Assembly: GCF_003240585.1 (NCBI RefSeq)
Contig: NZ_PCDP01000028.1
Location: forward strand, 96,549 to 160,548
Direction: 5' to 3'
Length of the DNA stretch: 64,000 nt
From: Arminella tubonensis
Lineage (GTDB): Bacteria; Pseudomonadota; Alphaproteobacteria; Rhizobiales; Rhizobiaceae
Below the pieces are notes generated by a model. It did no database searches and was not told where the DNA came from. It saw only the letters and a list, made by a program, of their open reading frames with translations. Both the position numbers and the translations under genes were made by a program. This document shows, piece after piece, positions 55,235 to 63,806 of this stretch (positions are counted from its first letter, which is position 1; the number at the start of each line of letters is the position of its first letter).

Positions 55235-56040
55235 GTGTCGGACCATTTGCTTGACCATGTCCGGCCATATCTCGATCGTGATCGGGAAGAGCGGATCGCT
55301 TATATTCGCGGCCCGCGATGGATCGGTCATGACATTGCGAAGGACAGCCATCGGCGGCTGGCCGAGTGCTGTGACGACCTGCATCGTTGCGAACCCAGGG
55401 CTGATGTTGGTTGGCCCCTATGCCAATGGCAATAGCCGTTCGCCGTCGAACACCTGAGAACTTCGCCCGAGCAAAGGGTTTGGATAGCGCAAACTCGCGA
55501 AGGCGCCGGACTCGGCCACTTCTATGCGAGTATTCTCCAAGCGCTAACGGCTCCGGCGGCGAACTATGGGACGTCGGGCGCAAGGCCGAACAGCTTGACC
55601 ACTTGCTGGCAAGCCTCAAACCGAGGGTGCTGATTTTTGAAGCATTCCAAAATACGCTACGGGGCCGAGCGCGCGATGTCGAGGCCGTTTTTGCGTTCCT
55701 GCGAAGGATCGGCCGGCAAACCGACATTTCGCCGGTACTGATCGGCGAGGTGGCGGTTTACGATTTTATCAACGCCAGCCGCGAAATGGCGAGCGGCCTC
55801 GAGCTGATCGGGGTTCCCCGCTGGCAATATGACGAGACCTATCCGATGCTGCTCGACAGCCTCGAGGCCGCTTTGCCGCTTGCCAAAAACTCTGACTTGT
55901 CGAACGAGCCCTAGGCGCATCGGATATACAGCCTCTCGGAAGGAGTGATCGGCAAGATCGTTGCCATTGTCACGAAGGCGGCGATCAGATCTGGTACCGA
56001 ACGCATCACCAAAGCAATTATCGACGGGCTGCGTCCCGTG
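55235..56040 (+). pseudogene. tniB: TniB transposition ATPase remnant
   Basis: Three frames together trace TniB. DHVRPYLDRDREERIAYIRG and PRWIGHDIAKDSHRRLAECC form the N-terminus. GLMLVGPYANGNS stands where the Walker A (normally GxxxxGK(S/T)) should be, the lysine being lost. KAEQLDHLLASLKPRVLIFEAF and GRARDVEAVFAFLRRIGRQ cover the Walker B region, where EA replaces DE. A stop at 55912-55914 is followed in frame by HRIYSLSEGVIGKIVAIVTK, the natural continuation. It is clearly non-functional. Confidence 0.78.
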
Positions 56041-56099
56041 TTCTGCGACGGTGATCGCCACTCTCGCTCCGGCAATCAGCATTCGCAAACGATATCGTG

Positions 56100-56260
56100 A
56101 CGTTATTTCCGACCGATGGCAGGTCGCAGTCGCGCCGCAGCCGGACGGTTGCTGTCAAGTTGGCTGCACTGGCTTGCCCGTGCCAATGGTGCTCCTCGAG
56201 CGTTTGTCCATGTGCTCGGGTTGGCACCGGGAATGTGGTCCGCATCGCTTGATCTCAGAC
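56100..56260 (+). pseudogene. tniQ: TniQ fragment
   Basis: One short stretch translates as RLLSSWLHWLARANGAPRAF then VHVLGLAPGMWSASLDL, the typical N-terminal TniQ/TnsD pattern, flanked by frame breaks. The rest of TniQ is not recognisable. It stands downstream of the TniB relic as expected. Confidence 0.65.
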
Positions 56261-56735
56261 TTCGGCAAGTATCCTGACCAGTTTGTCTACCTCCGCGCAA
56301 TCGCGCTGCGTCGAAAAGCTTGCATGTCACCTGAGTGACTGGCTGGATGATGAGGATGAAGCGTTTGGAAATCGGCCATATTTTAATACGGTGGCGACCA
56401 GCAACAGCGGCTCAGTTGAGCTACTTGCGACAGCTCTCACACAAAAAAGGGCCGACGGGCTGCGACAATCGTCGGCCACGCCACCGTGGACATCATAAAG
56501 TTCTGCAGAACCTGTGACGGGCACTAGCGTTGGACCCTCTCCGAAACATCTGGCGCAACCGACCATCATCTTGCCAAAGGGCCCGATGCTCACCGGCTAA
56601 TTTTGTGCGATTACAATCATTGCTCCCGACCGCCATTGGACGTTCCGGATAGCAATCGGTGCGAAGCCTTAGGCAACGTTCCCGCATGTCCGGACCCACC
56701 GGCGTTCGAGCAGGATGGGAGACGGAAGGGTCTAA
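56261..56735. other. Non-coding debris beyond the transposon relic
   Basis: These 475 bases contain only short frames without family resemblance. They probably represent further decayed transposon sequence and the 3' flank of the SDR gene at 56736. Confidence 0.4.
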
Positions 56736-57542
56736 TTAAGTGATGCGGAACTGCTTGCGCACGATCTTATCAAAAACGCCGGCGCTTGCGAACCGGCGCA
56801 GCAGACTTACCACGCGCGCCGCATTGCCGGCAGTATAGCGACGGCGCGGGATCGGATCGTTGGCTGCCTTGATGATGACCTTCACGATGACATCCGGCAG
56901 GTCGGCCTTGGGCATGACATCCCGCAGCAGCGCCGCGACAGCCGCGCGTGCCTGATCATATTCGGCCTTCTGCTGATCGGGCTCCATGCCGTTCTGATCG
57001 AAGACAGTGCGGACGTATGCCGGCTCGATCACGGAAACGCGGACATTGAAGGCACGGACCTCGTGATCGAGCGACTCGGAATAGCCCTCAATCGCATGCT
57101 TGGCGGCGGAGTAATGCGCCGAATACGGCGCCGGGATGACGCCGAGAATAGACCCTATGTTGAGGATGCGGCCGCCCCCTTGGCGCCTCATGACCGGCAG
57201 AACGGCGTTCGTCATCCGCATGACGCCGAACACATTGACGTCGAAAAGGGCCCGCGACTGTGCGATCGAGGACTCCTCTGCGCCGCCGAACATGCCGATG
57301 CCGGCATTGTTGACGAGAAGATCGATCCTCCCCGCTTGGGAGACCGCGTCTGCGACCAGCGCCGAGACGGACGCCTCGTCGGTCACGTCGCACGCCAGCA
57401 TCGTGACGCCCTTGGGGCCGTCATTGGCGATCTTCCGGCTTGTTCCGAAAACGGTGAAACCCGCGTGCGCGAGACCTTCCGCGGTGGCGTAACCGATGCC
57501 GGAGGATGCCCCGGTCACGATTGCAGTTCTGACGGTGTCCAT
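56736..57542 (-). CDS. SDR family oxidoreductase (module 1)
   Basis: A 268-residue classical short-chain dehydrogenase. It shows TAIVTGASSGIGYATAEGLA (TGxxxGxG), LLVNNAGIGMFGG, the catalytic NIGSILGVIPAPYSAHYSAAKHA (S, Y, K) and EPAYVRT after it. It is closely similar in plan to the SDR at 60775; both share EESSIAQ, KHAxEGYSESLDHE and a late YTAGNAARVVSLLRRF-like tail. It is divergent from a TetR gene with a perfect palindrome between, so it is probably induced when the TetR protein is released. The substrate is unknown. Confidence 0.9.
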   Translation of the reverse strand: MDTVRTAIVTGASSGIGYATAEGLAHAGFTVFGTSRKIANDGPKGVTMLACDVTDEASVSALVADAVSQAGRIDLLVNNAGIGMFGGAEESSIAQSRALFDVNVFGVMRMTNAVLPVMRRQGGGRILNIGSILGVIPAPYSAHYSAAKHAIEGYSESLDHEVRAFNVRVSVIEPAYVRTVFDQNGMEPDQQKAEYDQARAAVAALLRDVMPKADLPDVIVKVIIKAANDPIPRRRYTAGNAARVVSLLRRFASAGVFDKIVRKQFRIT

Positions 57543-57611
57543 ATTTTCCCCTCAGGTGAACGTCCTGGAACGCAATCGAGAGACCGGTTGCCTTTATGCT
57601 CATTTAATGAT

Positions 57612-57625
57612 ATTACGATCGTAAT
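57612..57625. promoter_or_regulatory. Perfect TetR operator palindrome (module 1)
   Basis: ATTACGATCGTAAT is a perfect 14-bp palindrome in the 108-base gap between the divergent SDR and tetR genes. The core of the operator in the paralogous module 2 differs only by a symmetric C-to-T/G-to-A change (ATTATGATCATAAT). Confidence 0.75.
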
Positions 57626-57650
57626 GCAATAAGAATTGGGAAAAACCGTC

Positions 57651-58238
57651 ATGCGATACGAAAAAGGCCGGAAAGACACGTCGCGCCGCAGGATCATGGA
57701 CGTCGCCGTCGAGCGGTTCCGCTCGGATGGAATTGCGGGCTCGGGCCTTGCCTCGATCATGAAAGATGCCGGTTTGACGAACGGTGCCTTCTATCCGCAC
57801 TTTCCCTCGAAAGCCGATCTTGTTCGAGAAGCCGTATCGGACGCCTTGAGCAAGCAGTCAGTATGGCTGCGCGAGGTGTTGGCCGACGGGGGGCTCGATC
57901 GCGTGATCGAGACCTACCTCTCGCCCGAACACCGGGACAACCCTGGACTGGGTTGCGCATCCGCAGCCCTGCTGCCGGAGCTCGCGCGACAGTCGGAAGA
58001 GGCGCGTAGCATGTATGCTGAACAGTCCCGCACCCTTGTGCTGCAGCTCGCGGAAGCACTTCCGGCAGATGTGGTAGCGAAGGAAGACGTGGCATGCGCG
58101 ATTTTTGCGTCCCTGATCGGGACACTCCAACTCGCACGCGCGGTCGATAAAGAGACGTCGGATCGAGTCCTGCAGGCCGGAAAGGACGCGATCGGTATCC
58201 TGGCTGGTCGTCCACGCGCACCGGCTTGCTCAGCCTGA
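57651..58238 (+). CDS. TetR family regulator (module 1)
   Basis: A 195-residue TetR protein of the subgroup with GAFYPHF in the recognition helix: RRRIMDVAVERFRSDGIAGSGLASIMKDAGLTNGAFYPHFPSKADLVREAV. The C-terminal domain (PGLGCASAALLPELARQSEEARSMYAEQ) is of the TetR_C_47/YxaF-like type with a conserved cysteine in GLGCASAAL, also present as GHGCSLAAL in its paralogue at 59974. ATG at 57651 is preferred to TTG at 57636. It likely represses the divergent SDR and itself. Confidence 0.9.
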   Translation: MRYEKGRKDTSRRRIMDVAVERFRSDGIAGSGLASIMKDAGLTNGAFYPHFPSKADLVREAVSDALSKQSVWLREVLADGGLDRVIETYLSPEHRDNPGLGCASAALLPELARQSEEARSMYAEQSRTLVLQLAEALPADVVAKEDVACAIFASLIGTLQLARAVDKETSDRVLQAGKDAIGILAGRPRAPACSA

Positions 58239-58376
58239 ATCAATACCGCCGGGCGACTGACGCGCTTCAAATGACGTCAATGCGCCGTCATCGCCCTCGA
58301 CCACACCTAAGCCCTGTGGAGCCGCGCGGCGAAATCAAAACCTTGCCAGGCAAGGACCAACAGACCGGAGACCCCA

Positions 58377-59378
58377 GTGAAAGCCTATGTCGTTGAGAAG
58401 TACAAGAAGAAGGGTGCGTTGCGCCGGGCCGACGTGCCGGATCCACAGGTGCAGAACCCCGACGTCCTCGTTCGCGTCCACGCCACGGCCGTGAACGTGC
58501 TCGACTCGAAGGTCAGGGACGGCGAATTCAAGATCTTCCTGCCCTACCGTCCGCCCTTCGTGCTTGGTCACGACGTCGCCGGGACTATCACGAAGGTCGG
58601 GCCCGGCGTCAGCCGCTTCAAGGTTGGTGACGAGATCTATGCCCGGCCGAGGGATCACCGCGTCGGCACGTTTGCCGAATTCATCGCCATCCACGAAGAC
58701 GATGTCGCGCTCAAACCCCGCTCGCTCAATATGGAAGAAGCCTCGTCCGTCCCGCTGGTCGCCCTGACGGCGTGGCAGGCCCTGGTCGATATCGCGAAGG
58801 TGAAGCCGGGCCAGAAGGTCTTCATTCAGGCCGGTTCAGGCGGCGTCGGGACAATTGCGATCCAGCTTGCCAAGCATTTGGGCGCGACTGTCGCGACGAC
58901 GACGAGTGCAAAGAACGCCGCTCTAGTCAAAAGCCTCGGCGCGGATGTGGTGATCGACTATACGAGCCAGGACTTCGAGAAAGTGCTCTCCGGCTACGAT
59001 GTCGTGCTGAACAGCCAGGATCCGAAGACGCTTGCGAAATCTTTGAACGTCCTGAAGCCGGGCGGCCACCTCGTCTCCATTTCGGGGCCACCGGACCCGG
59101 CCTTTGCCGAAGCTCTTGGGCTGAACCCGCTCCTGAAGCTCGTCGTCCGACTGTTGAGCCGCAGCGTGCGCAAGAAGGCTAAGAGCCGCGGCCTTCACTA
59201 TTCCTTCCTGTTCATGCACGCCGATGGTTGGCAACTGGAGCAGATTGCCGGGTTGATCGATGGCGGCGCCCTCCGCCCCGTCGTCGACAAGATATTCCCC
59301 TTCACCCAGACGCCCGAGGCGCTCGCCTATGTCGAGACGGGCCGTGCGAGGGGAAAGGTCGCGATCAAGGTGCATTAG
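58377..59378 (+). CDS. Zinc-independent MDR oxidoreductase (quinone reductase-like)
   Basis: A 333-residue medium-chain reductase of the NADPH:quinone oxidoreductase type. It starts at GTG with CGGAGA upstream. The N-terminal GroES-like domain has VHATAVNVLDSKVRDGEF and FVLGHDVAGTITKVGPGVSRFKVGDEIYARP, without the zinc-binding cysteines of alcohol dehydrogenases. The Rossmann loop is VFIQAGSGGVGTIAIQLAKHLGA, and LGADVVIDYTSQDFEKVLSGYDVVLN follows. It reduces quinones or enones. It lies downstream of the module 1 tetR gene on the same strand, 138 bases apart. Confidence 0.9.
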   Translation: MKAYVVEKYKKKGALRRADVPDPQVQNPDVLVRVHATAVNVLDSKVRDGEFKIFLPYRPPFVLGHDVAGTITKVGPGVSRFKVGDEIYARPRDHRVGTFAEFIAIHEDDVALKPRSLNMEEASSVPLVALTAWQALVDIAKVKPGQKVFIQAGSGGVGTIAIQLAKHLGATVATTTSAKNAALVKSLGADVVIDYTSQDFEKVLSGYDVVLNSQDPKTLAKSLNVLKPGGHLVSISGPPDPAFAEALGLNPLLKLVVRLLSRSVRKKAKSRGLHYSFLFMHADGWQLEQIAGLIDGGALRPVVDKIFPFTQTPEALAYVETGRARGKVAIKVH

Positions 59379-59668
59379 CGGCTTTCTGAAGGAAGAGGTC
59401 GGCAGCGAAAAAATCCACGGATACACGGTACAAGTCCGCCGCAGGGTTTCATCCATGCGGACTAAAAGCTCGTCTTGGAGGGATCGGCACGTGGGCCACT
59501 TGCGTAACCGGGCAGCCTGATGGTCGACGATACTGGCCCCTTGCTCTGCGACTGTCCGGCGACGGGGGGATTTCCCAGCTACTGGAATTCTACGCCAGGT
59601 ATCTCATCGCGCAGAAAAAAGTGTTCCTGCTGCCGGACTGGGCCGGGGGCCTCTTTCCCCTCTAGCAG
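59379..59668. other. Intergenic debris, no gene recognised
   Basis: One frame reads LLEFYARYLIAQKKVFLLPD then AGGLFPL and a stop near 59663, which may be the tail of a lost gene (possibly a LysR-type regulator), but it cannot be assigned. It lies directly before the IS remnant. Confidence 0.3.
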
Positions 59669-59729
59669 GTGTGGACTCTTGGGTTTCCAAGGCTGAGCAA
59701 ATCAGATTCAAGACTGTCTTTTGGAGGCA

Positions 59730-59881
59730 GTCATGGGTGCTTTGGATCCGAATACTGCTTCTCGAGACTCAAGCAGCTCCGCAGGGTTGCTACGCGCTTC
59801 GAAAAAACCGCCGAAAACTCCCGTGCAGTCGTCACTATCGCAGCAATCTTCCTATGGATCCATAACCGTCCACACTTCTAG
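59730..59881 (+). pseudogene. IS5-family transposase C-terminal remnant
   Basis: The frame ending at 59881 reads FSRLKQLRRVATRFEKTAEN then AVVTIAAIFLWIHNRPHF and stops. This matches the conserved end of IS5/IS427-type transposases (the RLK-RR-ATR-KTA pattern and hydrophobic LAA-LWL tail). Everything upstream, including the DDE residues, is lost, and no inverted repeats were recognised. Confidence 0.7.
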
Positions 59882-59973
59882 GCCTATCATCATGCCTCGC
59901 CTCTGACATCGGCCAAGGTGCTTGCGTTCCACGACTTTGTTGGGGATTTGAGGCGGTGACGGAGTCCGGTGCG

Positions 59974-60612
59974 CTAGGCTGGAAGCTCTTTGGGCCGCTT
60001 CGTCGGTTTCGTATCGCCCGTTGGTGCAGATCTCGATGGCGCGTGGCGCGCCATCAGATCATTTGAGACCGTGTCGATGATCTCGCCGGAAAGTATCTGA
60101 TCGGGGACGACGCGGGAGAGGACAACCGACCCGATCATCTCGGCGAGAGCAGCAATAGCTGCACTCCGCTTGGCCACGGCGTCGGGTCCTCGCACGAGCG
60201 CGGTGAGAAGCCCGATATAGTTGGTGACGATGTTGCCGAAGTACTCCCGCAGCACCGGATCGTCGTGCCGTGCCGCGTCGGCGGCAAGCGCCGCCAGGCT
60301 GCATCCGTGCCCCGGGTCATCGCGGTGATAGTCCGAAACATAATGTTGCACGAGCGTCTGCAGCGGGTCATCGCTCGCAGCAATTCGGCGCCCCAGATCG
60401 GCACTCATATCGTCATAGGCTCGCTTAACCGCTTGGACAACGAGGTCATCCTTCGACTTGAATTGCCGATAGAAGCCCCCAGGGGTTAGACCAGCCGCTT
60501 TCATCAGATCGACAAGACCAATTCCGTCAATCCCACGTTCACGGAAGAGCCTTGCGGCGGTGTCGATCACCCTCTCGCGATTCTGCTCCACCGTCTCCTT
60601 GCTTATCTTCAC
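59974..60612 (-). CDS. TetR family regulator (module 2)
   Basis: A 212-residue TetR protein. The GTG at 60612 with AGGGAAG upstream gives MKISKETVEQNRERVIDTAARLF, the usual start of this subgroup; ATGs at 60645 and 60669 are alternatives. The recognition region is GLVDLMKAAGLTPGGFYRQFKSKDDLVVQAV. The ligand domain has DPGHGCSLAALAADAARHD with a single conserved cysteine, as in the module 1 regulator. It is divergent from the SDR at 60775, and a perfect 20-bp palindrome covers the shared promoter. Confidence 0.9.
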   Translation of the reverse strand: MKISKETVEQNRERVIDTAARLFRERGIDGIGLVDLMKAAGLTPGGFYRQFKSKDDLVVQAVKRAYDDMSADLGRRIAASDDPLQTLVQHYVSDYHRDDPGHGCSLAALAADAARHDDPVLREYFGNIVTNYIGLLTALVRGPDAVAKRSAAIAALAEMIGSVVLSRVVPDQILSGEIIDTVSNDLMARHAPSRSAPTGDTKPTKRPKELPA

Positions 60613-60696
60613 GCCCACTTCCCTCGCTAGTGATGATGGTCTCATAGAGGACCGGCGACCCTCTTTCATCAAGCTTCGGAGTTCGCAAAATCACGC

Positions 60697-60752
60697 TTGA
60701 CAATGATTATGATCATAATCATAACTCGCCAATGATGTCGAGCATAATCATT
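60697..60752 (+). promoter_or_regulatory. Promoter with perfect 20-bp TetR operator (module 2)
   Basis: A consensus -35 box TTGACA (60697-60702) is followed at once by the perfect palindrome ATGATTATGATCATAATCAT (60703-60722), which fills the promoter spacer: a classic repression layout. A second, imperfect site with matching arms AATGAT and ATCATT lies at 60731-60752. The 14-bp core (60706-60719) is the symmetric variant of the module 1 operator. Confidence 0.75.
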
Positions 60753-60774
60753 GCAGCTCGATGAAGAGGGAATT

Positions 60775-61611
60775 TTGGAATGGCACAAGGTCAATCGCGC
60801 AGCCGGAGAAAAGGTTGCGCTGATCACAGGCGCTTCGGGGGGAATCGGGCTTGCGTCCGGGGTCGCCCTCATCCGCGCGGGGTATCGAGTATTCGGCACC
60901 GGCCGTAACGCCTCACCCGATGAGGCGCGTCAGGGCATCCATATGCTCCGCTGCGACGTCACCGACGACGAGTCCGTCAAGCAGGTTGTCAGGCAAGTGA
61001 TCGCGCTTACAGGTCGCATCGACGTGCTCGTCAACAATGCCGGCCGCAGCCTAATCGGCGCCGCCGAGGAATCCTCGATCGCCCAAGCTCAGAGCCTGTT
61101 CGACATCAATGTCTACGGCATCCTGCGCACGACCAAAGAAGTGCTGCCGATCATGCGCGAGCAGGGCGAAGGGCGGATCATCAACATCAGTTCGGTGGCC
61201 GGCTTCCTGCCTGGACCCTATACCGCGCTCTACAACGCCACCAAACACGCCGTCGAAGGCTATTCCGAGTCGCTTGATCACGAACTTCGGACGTTCGGCA
61301 TCCGCGTGTCTCTGGTCGAGCCCGTCTTCACCCGCACGGGGCTGGGAGACCATGGGGAGCAGCCGGATCAGATCCTGAGCGTCTACGACAAGGGGCGAGC
61401 GGCAGCGAATACGACCTGGCGCAACGGCATTGCGAATGGTGACCCTGTGGAAGCCGTGGCGGAGAAGGTGGTGAAGGCCGCCACCGACAAGGAACCGAGC
61501 ATTCGCTACACGCCCGGCAAAGTGGCGGGCCGTCTCCGCCTCATGCGCCGCTTCATCCCGGAAAAGACCTTTGACAAGAGCTTCCGCAAGCAAATGGGCG
61601 TGATCGACTGA
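60775..61611 (+). CDS. SDR family oxidoreductase (module 2), start region possibly frameshifted
   Basis: A classical SDR of about 278 residues. It has KVALITGASGGIGLASGVAL, LVNNAGRSLIG, the catalytic NISSVAGFLPGPYTALYNATKHA (S, Y, K) and EPVFTRTGLGD. No ATG is available in frame before the Rossmann motif; TTG at 60775 (GAAGAGGG upstream) is annotated. An ATG at 60780 has better ribosome spacing but reads MAQGQSRSRRK in another frame. Removing one A from AGAAAAGG near 60809-60812 joins it exactly to VALITGASGGIG. So the gene may carry a one-base insertion. It is paralogous to the SDR at 56736. Confidence 0.85.
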   Translation: MEWHKVNRAAGEKVALITGASGGIGLASGVALIRAGYRVFGTGRNASPDEARQGIHMLRCDVTDDESVKQVVRQVIALTGRIDVLVNNAGRSLIGAAEESSIAQAQSLFDINVYGILRTTKEVLPIMREQGEGRIINISSVAGFLPGPYTALYNATKHAVEGYSESLDHELRTFGIRVSLVEPVFTRTGLGDHGEQPDQILSVYDKGRAAANTTWRNGIANGDPVEAVAEKVVKAATDKEPSIRYTPGKVAGRLRLMRRFIPEKTFDKSFRKQMGVID

Positions 61612-61672
61612 TCTCTCAAATCGTGGCACGCCCACGCAAGCAGGCATGGCCGTTCACCTGAGGAACGAAACA

Positions 61673-61969
61673 ATGAAATACTATCTCTGCAAATATATTC
61701 CCCCGCGCGCGAACTTCCTGGCGACGATGACCGCCGATGAGAAAGACTGGATCACGCAGCACGGGGCATTCCTCGATGACCTGCTCGAAAAGGGGCAGAT
61801 CGTCGCCCACGGCCCGGTGATGGATCCGAATGGCGGCTATGGCGTGTCGCTCTACCAGATCGCCGATGATCTCGACATCGCGATGATTACCTCGGAAGAC
61901 CCTATCGTGAAGAATGGCGCCGGTCACTATGAGCATCATCCGATGCTGCATTTGAAGGCACGCGGCTAA
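61673..61969 (+). CDS. YCII-family protein
   Basis: A 98-residue YciI-like protein. GAGGAA is 8 bases before the ATG at 61673. The fold signature is FLATMTADEKDWITQHGAFLDDLLEKGQIVAHGPVMDPNGGYGVSLYQIAD, with the conserved His-Asp pair of the family and DPIVKNGAGHYEHHPML at the end. Such proteins are small stand-alone enzymes or ligand binders of ill-defined role. It follows the SDR by 61 bases and is probably in its operon. Confidence 0.87.
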   Translation: MKYYLCKYIPPRANFLATMTADEKDWITQHGAFLDDLLEKGQIVAHGPVMDPNGGYGVSLYQIADDLDIAMITSEDPIVKNGAGHYEHHPMLHLKARG

Positions 61970-62014
61970 CACGCCGCCCAGACAAATTTAACACCAATCA
62001 CGAGGAGAAAATCT

Positions 62015-62190
62015 ATGACAACAGCACCTAATTACAGGCCTTCGAGCGGCATCGGTGCAGTCTACGCCCCGTCGCCTAGCCGCACGCGGCCATGACCTTG
62101 TCATCGTCGCCCGCACGACCGACAGGCTCAACAGCCTCGCGACCGAATTGCGCGCGGCGCATAACGTCGCGATTGGAACGCGATGAATTC
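62015..62190 (+). pseudogene. SDR gene remnant
   Basis: After a good ribosome site (GAGGAGAAAATCT) an ATG at 62015 opens a frame that soon fails. Shifting frames recover PSSGIGAVYA and then AARGHDLVIVARTTDRLNSL followed by ATELRAAH, the N-terminal Rossmann half of a short-chain dehydrogenase. Base loss is seen at ACAGGCCTTCG (expected ACAGGCGCTTCG). The rest of the gene is gone. Confidence 0.65.
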
Positions 62191-62498
62191 CTAGCAGAGC
62201 TGTTTGAGGCATGCGGCAGGACAATATTTCCGCCAATCTAGTTGTGCGGCTGGCGACTATTGAATTTCCAGAGTCTCTCGCCTCGTTCTGGACACGGAAC
62301 GACCAAATTATGGCCGACGGAGCCCCCAGGGACCTAGATCTGCAGAGCTTTTTTGAAAGATAATTAACCAAGCTGGTCCGCCGAGCAGCCCCATTATGTT
62401 CTAATTTAGACATTTGACACTAAGCTACGCTTGTTGAAATGCCATGAAGGCAACCTCGTGCGTCAATTAGTGGCGTCTTCGACAGTTGGGTTGCTATA
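62191..62498. other. Intergenic, nothing recognised
   Basis: These 308 bases are AT-richer than their surroundings, with short frames only. They presumably contain the promoter of the TadG-like gene. Confidence 0.4.
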
Positions 62499-63806
62499 AT
62501 GCGGAACGTGCTAAGAGAATTTGTCTACAGCAAATCGGGAAACTTCGGAATCATGACGGCGCTGCTCGCCGTGCCGCTCATCGGCGCGGCCGGCATGGCG
62601 GTAGACATCTCCAGCGCTCTCAGTGCGCGAACGGCTCTATATGATGCGGCAGATGTCGCAGCGCTCGGCGCTATATCGGAGACGTCGGCAGGTGTAGCCG
62701 CAGCTATGGCCATGCCGAATGACGGTACAGTCACAGTTGCCCAGGCGGACGCCCGCAAATTGTTCCTTGGGATGACCTCCAATCAGCTGCAGGACGTGCC
62801 TGTCAGCGTCAACATTTCCGTCACCAAGGCCGCGAATGTGCTGACGTCGAACGTGGCCTTCACTGCAACTATCCCGACGACCATGATGCAGATCCTCGGT
62901 AAGGACTCCATCTCGATATCGGGAACGGCCACCGCGCAGTTTCAGACAGCGACCTTCATGGACTTCTACATGCTGCTCGACAACACGCCCTCGATGGGCG
63001 TCGGGGCAACGACGGCCGATATTACAACCATGCAGAACAACACCAGCGACACCTGCGCCTTCGCCTGCCATATCGTTTCGACAACCGGCGTTGAGGATCC
63101 GAACAGCTACTATAAATTGGCCAAGAAACTTGGCGTGAAGATGCGCATCGATGTGGTCCGGCAGGCAACTCAACGCCTGACAGACACCGCGACAAACAAC
63201 CGATCGAGCTCTGATCAATATCGCATGGCAGTTTATACGTTCGGAACAAAGGCCGAGTCTGCTGGGATTTTTACCGTCTCAGGTCTCACCGCCGACATGT
63301 CGCAAGTCAAGAGCTACACAGACGCCGTCGATCTCATGACCATTCCAAGCCAAGGCTTCAACAACGATACCCAGACCAGCTTTGACAATGCGCTGACGCA
63401 AATGAACACAACGATCGTCGGCACGGCCGGTCACGGCACCAGCGCTTTGGATCGAGAGAAGGTGGTTTTCTTTGTCACTGACGGTGTTGCCGATAGCGTC
63501 AAGCCAAGCGGCTGCACCAAGACCCTGACGGGAACCCGGTGCCAAGAACCGATCGACACCAGCTTCTGCCAGCCGCTGAAGGACCGGGGCGTGAAGATCG
63601 CAATCCTCTACACCACCTACCTGCCCCTTCCGAAGAACGGATGGTACAATCAATGGATAAGCCCATTCCAGGCGCAAATCCCGATGCGCCTGCAGAGTTG
63701 TGCTTCTCCGGGCCTCTATTTCGAAGTTAGCCCGACGCAAGGGATCGTCGATGCAATGAATGCGCTCTTCCTGAAGATCATCAGAAGTCCACGTCTCACC
63801 GGCTGA
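62499..63806 (+). CDS. TadG-like protein with von Willebrand factor A domain
   Basis: A 435-residue cell-surface or periplasmic protein. The start MRNVLREFVYSKSGNFGIMTALLAVPLIGAAGMAVDISS is the TadE/TadG-type N-terminal helix found in pilus-assembly proteins. Residues about 155-425 form a vWA-like domain whose first metal motif reads MLLDNTPSMGVG (a variant of DxSxS). VVFFVTDGVADSV is a later conserved strand, and several cysteines (CAFACH, SGCTKTLTGTRC, SFCQPL, RLQSCAS) could form disulfides. No other tad genes are near, so it may be a solitary rhizobial TadG paralogue. The ribosome site is weak. Confidence 0.85.
   Translation: MRNVLREFVYSKSGNFGIMTALLAVPLIGAAGMAVDISSALSARTALYDAADVAALGAISETSAGVAAAMAMPNDGTVTVAQADARKLFLGMTSNQLQDVPVSVNISVTKAANVLTSNVAFTATIPTTMMQILGKDSISISGTATAQFQTATFMDFYMLLDNTPSMGVGATTADITTMQNNTSDTCAFACHIVSTTGVEDPNSYYKLAKKLGVKMRIDVVRQATQRLTDTATNNRSSSDQYRMAVYTFGTKAESAGIFTVSGLTADMSQVKSYTDAVDLMTIPSQGFNNDTQTSFDNALTQMNTTIVGTAGHGTSALDREKVVFFVTDGVADSVKPSGCTKTLTGTRCQEPIDTSFCQPLKDRGVKIAILYTTYLPLPKNGWYNQWISPFQAQIPMRLQSCASPGLYFEVSPTQGIVDAMNALFLKIIRSPRLTG

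Larger units (their letters stand above)
54500..56260 (+). mobile_element. Decayed TniA-TniB-TniQ (Tn402/Tn5053-type) transposon core
   Basis: Fragments of the three transposition genes lie in the standard order and strand: a Mu/TniA-type transposase without its catalytic centre, a TniB ATPase with several frameshifts and a stop, and a short TniQ start. No passenger genes, resolvase or terminal inverted repeats were recognised. The element cannot move by itself. Confidence 0.75.

Noticed and set aside
54500..56260. Tn7-like CRISPR-associated transposon
   Set aside because: Only decayed TniA/B/Q fragments are present; no Cas gene, repeat array or intact transposase was seen.
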